Positions 11,423 to 23,296 of a stretch of 64,000 nt of DNA are shown here, in pieces. Positions within the stretch are counted from its first letter, which is position 1. Each line of letters opens with the position of its first letter. The position numbers and the translations under genes are program-made. The notes beneath the pieces are model-generated. The model searched no databases, was not told where the DNA came from, and saw only the letters and a list, made by a program, of their open reading frames with translations. Source of the stretch: Pseudofabraea citricarpa (taxonomy: Eukaryota; Ascomycota; Leotiomycetes; Helotiales; Dermateaceae); assembly GCA_029641185.1 (NCBI GenBank), contig JAPWGK010000002.1:2976001-3040000 (forward strand). The letters are read 5' to 3'.

Positions 11423-12407
11423 TTGAGTATGCGTGCTCTTAATACGTGTTTATCACGAATGCAAAAGGAGAAATATTGTGTATGAGAGAAGTAGGCCAGA
11501 AGATGTTCGTGCTGGCAGAGCAATGTTTACTCCACTCCAAACTTTCGAGGGGCTCTCGGTATCGTTAGGTATGCTCGGCGCGTCGCGCAACGTCGACGCG
11601 CTTTTTTGCCTTGTCTTGTACAGCACAGGTCATGCATGGAATGCTTGTACCACGTGATGGTCCTGGACACCACAATAACAGAATACGTAGGTTGTGTGGA
11701 TTGATTAAATGGGTGGTTAGAAGGGAGAAGAACCTCTGCAGCACTGGAGATAGCTTCTACAGCGGATGATAGGACTAGAATCGTTTGATCCGGGAGTCTT
11801 GCAGAAGGTTGGCTGCATATTACTTCTCACTTAGGCAGACAACATCAATGTATAGATACCTAAGAAACTCGACGTAAGAAGCCTCACAAAGAGTCTCACA
11901 AAGAGTCAGACCTGAGAAAGGCCAAACACCTGACACATTGCTTGAGCCAGACTCTCCTCGCAGCCAGTAGAATTTCTAAGGCAGCAGTACCAGTGGCCCA
12001 GAATGGAAATCTAGATGTTTAGTCCGCAGTGAATGCAGAAGAAGGCAGCAGCGGGTTGCGGGGCTTAGTCATCTGACTCGCTTTGATTGGCTAGAAGCTC
12101 TTCCCACTTAATGCCGGCCTCTAGAACTTCAACCTCATATTACCAGCAACTCCCAAACAAAATCAGCAGTTCGACAACCACCCTGCGCTCTCTCACAAAA
12201 GTCATCGCAACTTTTGCAGTCGATGGTTCTTGTTCTTTCTTGAGCACCTGAATGCTTGCGCAACCTTTTCAACACTGAGCGCGATCTTTTCTTTCTTTTC
12301 TCGGGCGCGTCGCGCGTACGGCACCAACCTCGAGCAAAGGTCTTCTGTGATATCTCTTGATCTGCCACGCCATTCCGAGTCGTTACATCTCTCGTGCAGC
12401 AATCAAC
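11423..12407. other. Divergent intergenic region CDC31 / NUP145
   Basis: No coding signal is seen. This 985-bp stretch separates two divergent genes and probably holds both promoters. A CACGTG core is at 11651-11656, and a short direct repeat of CACAAAGAGTCT occurs at about 11884-11907. Pyrimidine-rich tracts precede the NUP145 start. Confidence 0.4.
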
Positions 12408-15400
12408 ATGTCTGCCTTTGGAGGAGGGTTTGGCTTCGGCCAGAACAACAACAACAACCAGCAGCAGCAGCAGACCAGTGGTGGCTTCGGAGGATTTGGG
12501 AGCACGAATACAAATACAGGTAGGTCAACTTTTACTATATCCCCAGGATGCCAGGTGCGCAGCATGTTCTATGATCTGGCAGTTCTGGGACACAGCACGA
12601 ACCCATAACTTACTCGAATCTTCTCTCCCCTGCACAGGATTCGGTTCTACTGGCAATACGGGCTTTGGAAGCGCGAACACAAATACTGGTGGGGGTCTCT
12701 TTGGCGGCGGTGGCACCGCTTCCACTGGCGGGTTTGGAGGTTCTGGAGGTACGTCGACTATGCTTGATTGCTCTGGATATTTCTGGACGCGCGGCGCATC
12801 TCTGTTGTCTTTTGGCCTCTACCCCAAAGGCTACACGCTACCCCCATATTGTTCTAGCTCCCAGTTTATTTTTTTGTTGCATCACTCTTTCGCAACTGTC
12901 TATATGCCACGCATTGAGGCTTGGGCATCTCCTCATCCACTATGAATCAACCTAGAGACAGAAAATCATCGCTAACAGAATAATTTACAGGAGCTTTTGG
13001 CACAACCCAGAATACCGGTGCATTTGGTGCTGCTAAACCAGGTGGATTTGGCTCGACTGCAACCACTGGTAGTAGTTTGTTCGGTGGGAATACAACTAGT
13101 ACGGCGGGAGGTTCAGGAGGATTTGGTGGGTTTGGGAGCAACAATCAAACCACTACTGGAGGCTTTGGGAGCAACAACACGGGCTCGCTTTTTGGAGCTT
13201 CTAAGCCCGCAACGACCTTCGGTGCTGCAGCGGCCACGCCGTCCACGGGCTTTGGAGGCTTTGGAGCAAGCAACACCACAGCAAGTGGCTTTGGTGCGCC
13301 AACAATTGGGGCTACAGGAGAATGTCAAGGCACTGGCAGCACACCTTTCCAGGCCACTGTAGAGAAAGAGCCGAATACCACCTCGAACCAGCAAAACTCT
13401 TTTCAGAGTATTAGTTTCCAAGCACCATATCAGAAATTTTCTCCGGAAGAGTTGAGACTTGCCGACTATGCACAAGGTCGAAGATATGGCAATGCCAGTA
13501 ACCAGGCTGGCGCATTTGGGCAGAGCACTGGGTTTGGGGGCACCACGACTACACCATCTACTGGGTTTGGAGGATTTGGAACGAATGCCAATACCACTAC
13601 GACAGGCTCAAATATATTCGGCGGTGGATCAGGAACCACCACTACAGGGTTTGGTGCCACTCAGTCACAACCAACTTCAGGGTTTGGTTCAAATACAGGG
13701 CCATCTCTATTTGGAGGTGCGAACAAGCCGGCTACACCAAGTCTGTTTGGAGCACAACCACAACAGCAAAACACGAGTGGTGGCCTATTTGGTGGTGCCG
13801 GCGCTACAACTGGATTTGGAGGTGCTCAGTCAACAGGATTTGGAAGCAATGCGAATACGGGTGGTGGACTATTTGGCGGTGGCAACAATAACAATACTGC
13901 AGCCAAACCATCAGGCTTTAATTTTGGCCAACAGCCAGCTTCGACTAGTACTGGCTTTGGAGCACCAGCCACTAATACCACTACAGGTTTCGGGGGCGGT
14001 GGTCTTTTCGGTGGAGCAAGCCAACCGCAAAACAACACAACGAGTCCATTTGGCACACAGCAGCAGCCAGCTGCTACGAACGCGTTTGGCGGCTTTGGCA
14101 ACGCACAACAGCAAACTTCTACCCCAAATCTCTTTGGAGGCGGGGCAGCTCAGCAAAAGCCAGCTGGTGGACTCTTTGGTGGTGGAAATAATACAGCTAC
14201 AACAGGTACTGCTGGAGGTCTGTTCGGTGGTGCCCAGAATACTTCTGCGGGTGGTCTCTTTGGAGGAGCAAATAACAATGCCCAAACCGGAGGCCTGTTC
14301 GGTGGTGTTCAACAGCAGAAGCCTGCGGTTACGGGGGGTCTATTCGGCGGTGGTGCCACTGCACAGGCGCCTGCTGGCAACGCCCTATTTGGTGGGAGCT
14401 TTGGTCAAAATAACAACCAGCAAACCCAGACTCAACAAAATTCAAATTCAATATTTGGCAACAAGCCTGCTGGTGGCGGTCTATTTGGTGGTTCACAGCC
14501 TCAGCCGAACAATGGAGGGCTTTTCAACAATGCTGGCAATTCTACACAGCAAAATGGAGGTGGTATATTCGGCAACAGCTTGAATAGCAGTCAACAGCAA
14601 CAGCAGCCACAACAGAATGCACCTTTCGGAACCAGCTCTATGTTTGGAGGTTCCCAGCAAGGACAGCAAACACCTCAATCTCTTACTGCTAGTATCAACG
14701 ATGCCGGTGCCTTCGGCTCAGGATCAATGTTTCGCGAACTAGGATCTGGTCCGATCAACAATCCCGGGCCACTTGCCACACCACTTTCCAGTCTGAACAA
14801 GCAAAAGAGACCAGCGGCACTCCCTATGTACAAATTGAATTCGGCATCTTCATCACGATTCGCTACCCCACAAAAGAAAGGCTTTGGATTCTCATACAGC
14901 AATTATGGTTCACCAAGCAGCGTCTCTAGCACAAGCAGCACTCCAGGTTCCTTTGGAAACAGCCTTTTGGGTGGCCTAAGTCAACAGAGAGGGCTTAGCA
15001 AGAGTATGTCGACCAGCAGCCTTCGTAATAGTTTCAATAATGAAACGAGTCTCTTGGCACCTGGCGCTTTCTCTGCTAGCCCAGCCTCTAGACAATATGG
15101 CAGCACAGGAAGTATGAAGAAACTCGTTATTAATAGAGGCCTTCGCGGTGACCTCTTCTCCCCACCCCCACAATCTCAGCCACCTCCAGCTACAGGCAAA
15201 ACCGGCATCCTTAAGAAGCGTGTCAGTTTTGATGGCAATGGTATATCAGCATCGAATGGATCTCAGAACAGCTTCTCAAGCCCGTTGAAGCAAGTTACTA
15301 CCACTGCAAGTCCGAGCGCCGAAGAGCTTGGCTTCTTGCGACCACGACCAAGTTCAAGCAGCGCTAAGCCAAATGGTACTGAGAACGAATCCCCAGAAAT

Positions 15401-18400
15401 GGAGCAGGTCAAAGGCAACGAGCTTGCCATCGTACCTGAGGAAGAAGCTGCCAGCTCTGCAGTACCAAAGTCTCAGCCCAAGCCAGTGTCACAGGAGGAT
15501 CAGGCGCCTGGAGATTACTGGATGTCACCCACCAAGGATGAGATACTTGCCATGAACCGTGCTCAGCGCTCGAAGGTTAGCGGCTTCAAAGTGGGCCGCC
15601 ATGGTGCTGGACAAGTTGCATTCAACGTCCCTGTTGACTTGACTAACATCAACCCTGATGAAATTATGGATAACATCGTTGTCTTCGCTACTCGTTCCTG
15701 TACCGTCTATCCCAACTCGGCACAAAAACCTCCAATGGGCAAGGGATTGAACGTTCCATCAACAATTTCGTTGAATAATTCATGGCCACGTCAGAAGGAC
15801 AAGCGCACCATTTCGGCTGATAAGACTGGCATTCAGTTCAACAAGCATGTCTCTCGTCTAAAGAAAGTTCCAGATACCCAGTTTGTCAGTTATGACAAGG
15901 ACACAGGCGTATGGACTTTCACGGTCGAGCATTTCACTACTTATGGACTTGAGTATGACGAGGATGAGACCGATGGCGAAGGAATCAGCCAATTCGATCA
16001 GAGCGTGCTAAGTGCCCCCCCTGATACGCCGACCCCCAGAAACCGCACTCCAAGACCTCAACAATTTGATGACTCTTATGCTTCTACTTCGGATGTGAGC
16101 CAAATTGACTCTGACCCTGAAGACACATTTGAGTTTAGAAAGAAGAAGGTCCTTCCAGGTGCTTTTGACGAACAAGAGTTATATGAAGATGATACCATGG
16201 AAGAAGAACTTGACGAGCAGGAGTCTTTTTTAGATGAGCGCTCCGTGGGTTCGGAGTCCGAGAACGGCGTCGAAGAGCCAATGGATCAAGACGACGTTTT
16301 CCAGGAAGACGAATCTACCAGCATTGTGGACCAAGAGATGGCGGGCTCTTTTCCACAAGCCGGTAACACCACGGAGCTCGAAGGAGAGGACTCGCAGGAT
16401 GATGAAACGAACCTTATGGACCAAACACCTGGAGCGCTAGTTAGAGCGAGGTTGAGAGCTAGGAACGGAAAGACACCATCCAAGAAGTTTACTGCTGGTG
16501 ACGACTGGACTACCATGTTGAAGACAACCATCAGCCCCCAGAAGCAGGACCGTGCCTTTTTGAAGAGTTTGATTGATGTCCATGGCAATGATTCACCAAC
16601 TAAGTCTGATGAAGCACATTTGCCAAGAAACAGAGTTGTCTCAGATGGACGAGGATTTGCAACCAGTATCGACTTGATGAATTCGTTGTTTGGTCAAGCT
16701 AAGAGCCCACAAAAGGTGACAAAAGTACCAGCACAGAAGAAAGGATTCGAGGTTGGTTCTCCTTTTTCTAACTCCATGATACTATAGCCGGGGACGAGAC
16801 AAGGGCCGTCTGTTGCGCCTACTCATGTACGTAATAAACAATAAAATACACGCTAAACATTCTTATCTAGTGGCCATATGCAAAAAGACCTAAGACTGGT
16901 GACAGTGACATGTCCGACATGAGCGATATGGATCGAGCATTCCATCAATCAATGAAGCCAAGCTGGGGTCCAGACGGAACATTTGTATATGCTGCCCCAT
17001 CAAACCCAAAACAGTTTGGAAGATCATCTCGAAGAGCACGGGAGAGGGATGGCCTACTTACTGTACAAAAACGTGGTGTAGTTTCTGAGAGCAGAGATGT
17101 TCGATTTGCCAAATTTTCGACTGAGGTGAGTACAGGAGGTTCATTGGTAGTCTCCTCCTAATAATTACTAACCGAATAATAGTCCTCAGCAGACATGCTG
17201 AAAAAGCAGAAGTCATTGACTCGTATTCAAATTTTAGATGGCATCCCTTCAGCACAGCTAGTGGAGGATTATTCATTTATCGAGTTCTATGATGATCGCA
17301 ATGGCAGTGACCCAGCTGCTGTGCATGAAAAGCTTGTCTGGGAACTGGCAAGCATATTATTCGACGAAATGGATGTTCCTGTTGAGTTGCAACAAGTACC
17401 AAACGCACTTGAGCGGCTACGCAAAGACAAACTCTCAGAGTTCTGGCAGAAGATTGTCGATCAAGCATCAGCCCGGAATGTTGCTATGGCCAGAACACCG
17501 GAAGAAAAAGCAATTGCAGCATTGTCCGGCCACCGAATTCCAGATGCATGTGGGCATTTAATGGCCAGCAAGAACTTCCATCTGGCTACCCTAGTTGCAC
17601 TTATAGGAGGCAAGGAAAGCATGAGGAAAGACATCCGCGAACAGCTGAATGAGTGGCAAAAATCCCGAGTCCTGTCAGAGTTCAGCCAACCTATCAGAGC
17701 AATCTACGAGCTTCTCGCTGGAAATGTCTGTGTTTGTGACGGGTCGAAAGGAGCTCCAGTCGAGGATCGAATTGAATCATTCATAATCTCAAAACGCTTT
17801 GGTCTTGACTGGAGACAAGCATTTGGGCTACGACTTTGGTATGCTATTCAAGCTACGGATGACTTGCAGACCGCGGTGGAGAGATTTGCCGAAGATCTCG
17901 CTCAGGATCGAGAGACAGCATTCCCAGAAGCTTGGTATGTCGAACAAAATATTCCAACCCTGTGGGAAGATGAAGATCTCGAAGCCCGCCAGGATTTACT
18001 ATGGGGTCTTCTCAAGCTCTATACTTTTGAAAGCCCCGATGTAGAATCAATTCTTCGCCCCGAGAACTCACAACTATCTCCACTTGACGCCCGACTGAGT
18101 TGGCAACTAAGTCGTGCCCTGACAACCTTTGAGACAGTCTCATATGGTGATGATGCTAAGGATAAGGCTGATCGGGCCACGCTTTCTTTTGCAGCTCAGC
18201 TTATTAACGAAGACAGTTGGCTCGATACAATCTTTGTACTGCTTCATCTTAACAGTTCGGAGGCACGGGCCAAGACAATTCAAGATCACCTTGCTCATAA
18301 CGCCGGTCTCATCGGCACAGAAGATAGCCACAGCTTTGTCACCCTTACACAGACCTACAAGATCCCTGCGTCATGGATTTGGGAGGCAAAGGCCCTTTAC

Positions 18401-18969
18401 ATGAGAAGCGTGAAGAAAGATCCAATTTCTGAGGTTGAATGTCTTATTCACGCCGGTGCTTTTGAAGAAGCTCATCGTACTTTTGCTAAAGAGGTCGCCC
18501 CTAAAGCAATTATCGAATGCGATTATGACACTCTCAATGCCCTGCTGCAAGGATTTGGGGGTAAAGAGGCTGGCATCTCTGAATGGCATCTCGGCGGACA
18601 AGTTTATTCCGATTTCCTAATCCTACTCAGCTCACAAAAGAAGGCTGCCGGAGTGTCACCAAACGTGGTAGAAAGACTCTTAGCTGGCCTGCCTGCCATG
18701 GTGGAGGAGTCACGACATCCAGCCTTTATGGAAACCGTGGCAGTGGAAATAATCAGTAACTCTGTGGCAAAGACAGTGGTTGACTTGAGGAAGAGCGGTC
18801 AGGTATGTTTGATTTCCTCTCATCGTTGATGTAGCAAATACTTACATAAAACTAGCATACCGATTTACCTAGGGTTCTACAGTTGCCCCTTACCGAGGAT
18901 AGATATCTACGACACACTGTGGATATCAGTGTTGACTATTACAAGAGCATAATGGCGACCGGACGATGA
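12408..18969 (+). CDS. NUP145: Nucleoporin Nup98-96 precursor (Nup145)
   Basis: Exons are 12408-12519, 12638-12748, 12991-16715 (this end uncertain), 16788-16826, 16871-17125, 17183-18802 and 18856-18969, about 1991 residues. The precursor self-cleaves into a GLFG nucleoporin forming the permeability barrier and a Y-complex scaffold protein. Visible in order are: GLFG/FG repeats from the start; a GLEBS-type Gle2/Rae1-binding segment near 183-245; more GLFG repeats to about 600; the Nup98 autoproteolytic domain ending HF-TTYGL at about 1055, with cleavage expected after the Phe; an acidic linker; then the Nup96 helical domain (start MKPSWGPDGT, end YYKSIMATGR). Between 16716 and 16787 an in-frame TAG must be removed. 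Possible donors are 16716, 16725 or 16752, all phase 0, sharing branch CTAAC and acceptor CTATAG. If it is retained, translation ends at 16787 after a Nup98-only protein of about 1339 residues. Confidence 0.9.
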
Positions 18970-20109
18970 GTTTTTGTGGTCGCTTAGTTTGCCACGACTT
19001 CGTGTGGAGAGTGTGGTACTTGCATGAGCATCGATGATAATGAGGTGTGGAAAAGAAACGAGCTCAGCAATTACAATTGCACATATTTGATTTCTAGCGA
19101 CGGAGAGTTAATTGGTTTGGACGATGGATATGAGATGAAAAAGGGCTAGCGAGCAAGGGACGTTGACCTTTTTTTAATTCAAAAAACGTCGCCTTGAAGT
19201 AGGGGAAGAAAAAGATGAGATTTTGTAGATTAGTGTAGTTTGTGGAAACCCCACTTTAGTAGGTGCCTTGGGTGCCCTACTCAGTAGCATAGAAATTAGC
19301 ATAGCATCGTGGCATGAAATGGCATATCGATGACCCCTTAAACTTCCTCATTTGTACTCCACACTGTGACTTCGCCCTAGGACAGAAATGATGCTTTTAA
19401 GGTGATCGGGCCTGACCTACAAAAATAAACATCAATTTATGTGCTTCCCCCTCCGAATTCAGTTGATTTCGACAATATTCCAAACTGGAGCAGGATGCTG
19501 GAATAATTGGGCGACAGGCGACGACGACAACAGCAAAGATGAAAGGAGACGGCTTAACATGCTACCGTTGAGATCCTTAAATACCCTTCCAGCTTTAGGG
19601 TATACTGATGTTGTATGATTATACTACTTACAACAACAAAATCATAAGAGCCCATTGAATTCGTCAACAGAAAGATATAGCAAACAAGTTACCTAAGTGA
19701 AGCATACTATAGCGCTAGCGTACCCATATTGTGGACGAAGTGCAGCGTTATTGGTGCTGCTATCTTGATTCTTGTTGTCAACTTGATGTGGTTTATTATA
19801 TGAGCTTCCGATTAAGACTTATAGCGTTAGGCGTTTACAAATTTATCGTACGTCGCTCATATAGGAGTTTCGTCGGAAACATTCGAGCGTCTCTTGGTCT
19901 CCTTCAAACCTTAATGGTTTAGGGACCGTAAAACCTCTTCATAAATAACAATAATTTGTAGTTCGTCGCCTTAGTACAAAAGAAAACAAAACAGCTTGTT
20001 TGACTTGGGTTCTTTGGCACGAGGTCTTACTATAAGCAGGACATATCGGTCACTCGTATAGCTGCACTCTGAGTGATATCTGTCGTAAACATTATAACAT
20101 GCATTAATT
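18970..20109. other. Intergenic, AT-rich, no supported gene
   Basis: Convergent 3' sides of NUP145 and the receptor gene flank this 1.1-kb stretch. The only open frame above 60 codons (19731-19922) begins in AT-rich sequence and has no recognisable features. I see no RNA gene or repeat. Confidence 0.4.
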
Positions 20110-21398
20110 CTATTTCCTAACATCTAATGTCTCCCTCCTCGACGAGGTGACGCTAACCTCCTGGGTTCGTGTGATCCCTCCACATTTAGAAAATGAATCA
20201 TCGCTGACACGTCCACCTCCCGTAACATCGTTCTGTATCGCCTCTGGTTCTATATCATAGAGACGAATATGTGGTCCCTTTCCTGTCGTCCCTGTTCGTG
20301 TACCACTCTTCGCCCCTGTGCTGTACTCTGTACTGCCGCGACGAATGAAGAGTGTTTTCAGGGATGGTAGACAGCCCACAATAACAGCTAGAGCCTTAAT
20401 GTCAGTACTGATTCGATATTTTAAGAGTGTCAGAGGGTCATACCAACAGATGCCTCGATAATCGACCACATGGCCAAACTGATATTGGAGTTTACATGAG
20501 CTGCCGAGATGGACCGAGACGTTTCTACTAAACGCACTATCGAGAAGATAATAATAACCAGACCGAGAGAGAATATCGCACCGATGCCAACCTTTTGCTG
20601 CGTCGAGATACGCAGTCCGATTAAGAGGCGGATCGGTAGAATCATCACTAGAACATCGCTTACGACGTCGATAGTCGTTGCGAACCAAAGTAATATAACC
20701 GCCTGCTTTACTGAGCAACCACCTAACAGAGAAAGTTAGTACTTAAATCCAAGGTAGATTTACAGGGAATATCGGGCTTACTGTTAATTGTGAATCGAGT
20801 ATTGAATGGCAGACAAGCCACAAAATTCGTAATGATGGAAGCGATCCAAGTGACAACACACACCCCAACCACCACCCACCACCACCGAAGATAGCCATTG
20901 ACGCCCAAAAATAGCCGACGATAGAACATGAGCAGAGAGAATTTGATGGACCACAGACAAGTCCAAAAGAAGACCATGAAGCTGAACTGCTCCTTCAGTG
21001 CTGCTGTGAGCGCATGGTTGATCTTCTCGAGCGTGTTGAACTGTGGAGCCGGAGGCTGTCCCGTCTGGATGGCGACGAATAGGTATAGAGCGTCTCGCTG
21101 GACGTGGTTGAGGACGGCCATGAGGGTTAAGCAGATCAGGCCAGCGATTGCGAACCCATCATCCCACAGAAGACGCTTCTGTTGCCGGAACCTGACGAAG
21201 ACCTTCAATAGAGTGATCAGGAGTGCGGTTCCATACATGAACCAGTTCACGATCTATAGCGAGAAAGTCAGGATCGGCAGAGATGGAATTGCTGGTGGTG
21301 GAGAAGGAAAATCTTGGGGAAGCGAAAAGAGAACAAGAGATAAACGCAAATCAACTTACTGTGTATGAAGCCGGCTCGATAACTCCTAAACTACCCAT
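20110..21398 (-). CDS. PTH11-like / fungal rhodopsin-domain integral membrane protein
   Basis: Four exons, 21398-21360, 21253-20782, 20722-20444 and 20387-20110, encode 355 residues. Introns have canonical ends; the second carries a perfect TACTAAC branch site. The family (fungal 'rhodopsin' domain, named with the Magnaporthe PTH11 receptor) consists of seven-helix plasma-membrane proteins often thought to sense surface or chemical cues. Visible signs are the family motif RLLWDDGFAIAG after the first helix, about seven hydrophobic segments to residue 275 (one contains WWWVVVGVCVVTW, another VLVMILPIRLL), and the conserved SIIEASVAVIVGCLPSLKTL, which forms only when the last intron is removed. 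The C-terminal 70 residues are polar and cytoplasmic. The start is a short exon beginning MGSLGVIEP. The ligand cannot be inferred. Confidence 0.82.
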
Positions 21399-23296
21399 CT
21401 TAAACAGAATCTCTCTGGGTCCTTTGCCAAATTCGGCGTCGTAGCAGCAGCTCCAGGCTTGCTGAGCAGAATCATATACGATTGATTGACGAAGGGAACA
21501 CAACAACACCACGACTCTTGAAGAACCACCTCTCTACAATCGCCGGTATGGAGGGCCTTAACAGATTCCAAGGTTATGCCATGCCTATTGATCTTCATAT
21601 AGTCGAAGCGGCCAGCCGTCATCCGAAATCCTTCCAGATTGACCACCACGCCAAGATCGTTCGCCCAAGGAATCTATCCAGGATGGGGGAGTTTCTGGAA
21701 CGGACGAGGGGCGTCTAGAATCTTGTGAAACTGGCTTGATGGTGCTTACTTGAGCTGTATGTGATGGATTTTCTCTTAGCTGGTGTATTCTCATCCCGTC
21801 CGCTATAGTGAGGTTTGAGGATATTGTGTAAGTTGTGAATAAATCGAAGGTGCAAATATGATACCATGAACTAAAGTTGCTTTATTTCTAGAGTGAGCAA
21901 GTAAACCTTTTGTCTTTCTCCACCACATCCGGTGCAACCAATATATGTACTGGAAATCCTGATATTGACAAGCATACCTCAAGCCTCCAGGGGTCGGAGC
22001 AAACAGACGGAAGGATCTTCCTAGCCTTATGGCTTAATTAACTGAGGGATAATAGTGACGCATGGGAATTCCCCGGCAACTTCAAGATACCATCTCAGAT
22101 CAAAGCGTCCAAGATGCTCTGTGTACAGTAAACATCTGATCTGACCACTACTCACAGACACCGATCCTCAAATCTCAAGATGCTTCTTAGATACGTCCTA
22201 TGCAATGCGTTGTGTCGATAGGTGGCTGCTTACTACTTGGCGAGAAGGCGGGGAATTTATGCATTCCATAGACCGGTATATAGATATAATCACTATTGAG
22301 ATATCCAAGTAAGCGATAAGTTTAGCAATGACTTCCAATTATTACTTCGTGAGAATAGATCTGATAAGCAAGCTAAATACCTACCTAGCAACCCATCCAG
22401 CACAACCATATCAGTGCCCACCCGACGAACATAACGCCGGCCGATTCCCCAGAAACGACAAAGGATGCACCGCGAGGAAAATATCAGCACATATGCACAT
22501 ATACTATAGATTTGACATAACTAATAAGCTCATCCCATGTCTAGCCCTCCAAATGCGGAGCCGGAACCTTGCCGAACGAAGAAACCTCAAACAGTGAACC
22601 CCAGGGCCAAGACAAGCGAGCAACCTACCGGGAGCTTGTACGAGATACCCGAGTGAGGTACGAGAAGTGCGACACCTTAAATCGACCTGCCGCCACCACT
22701 CATGGTGTTTACTGGCACTCGTATCACTTTGAGATGAGGCAAACGAACTCTATCTGGTACAGCCACCACTAAACCACCGCCGATGTTTTAAACTTTGCTG
22801 CGAGCCAGCGATTCTCCTTGTTTGTGCCTCGTTGCGCAATTCGTCTGATTCAAGGGAGATTTTCGGCATAAGGTTTGCTATTTTATATCGGTCACTTCAT
22901 TGTGCTTGAGCCTTGATGACTGGAGGAACATGTGGTGTAGCTTCCATTTTGCAAAGGCAAATGGCGTTTTAGACTTCATGAGGCGGAGTCGTGCCATGAG
23001 CGCCGCATGGATCCTGTTCCTCCACGCTGTAACCCCGAATCCTTCTTGGCCCGTCCGGTCTATAGCCTGCTTTCGTTGTCTTGTTAAGCGGATTCAAGAT
23101 AGGGGACTTAATGTGCATGGCTAAGTTGCAATGCTCTGACCCTTTTACCAAGCAAGCGCACGCAGATCGAAGAGTTACGTAGACTTTTAATTTGCAGTTC
23201 ACAATCCTCAAGGACAAGTATTGCTAATTGATCTCTTTTTTTTCTTTTCGCGAGAAGAATAGTGCTTTTATCAGACCTTTATATTGGTTTTAAAGT
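21399..23296. other. Intergenic, no supported gene
   Basis: This 1.9-kb stretch lies upstream of the PTH11-like gene and downstream of UTP14. Short open frames on both strands lack splice support and recognisable motifs. It probably holds the receptor gene promoter. No mobile element ends or tRNA were seen. Confidence 0.4.

Noticed and set aside
13459..14583. 374-codon plus-strand frame inside NUP145
   Set aside because: It is a shifted reading of the GLFG repeat region; the real frame carries the FG repeats and GLEBS segment.
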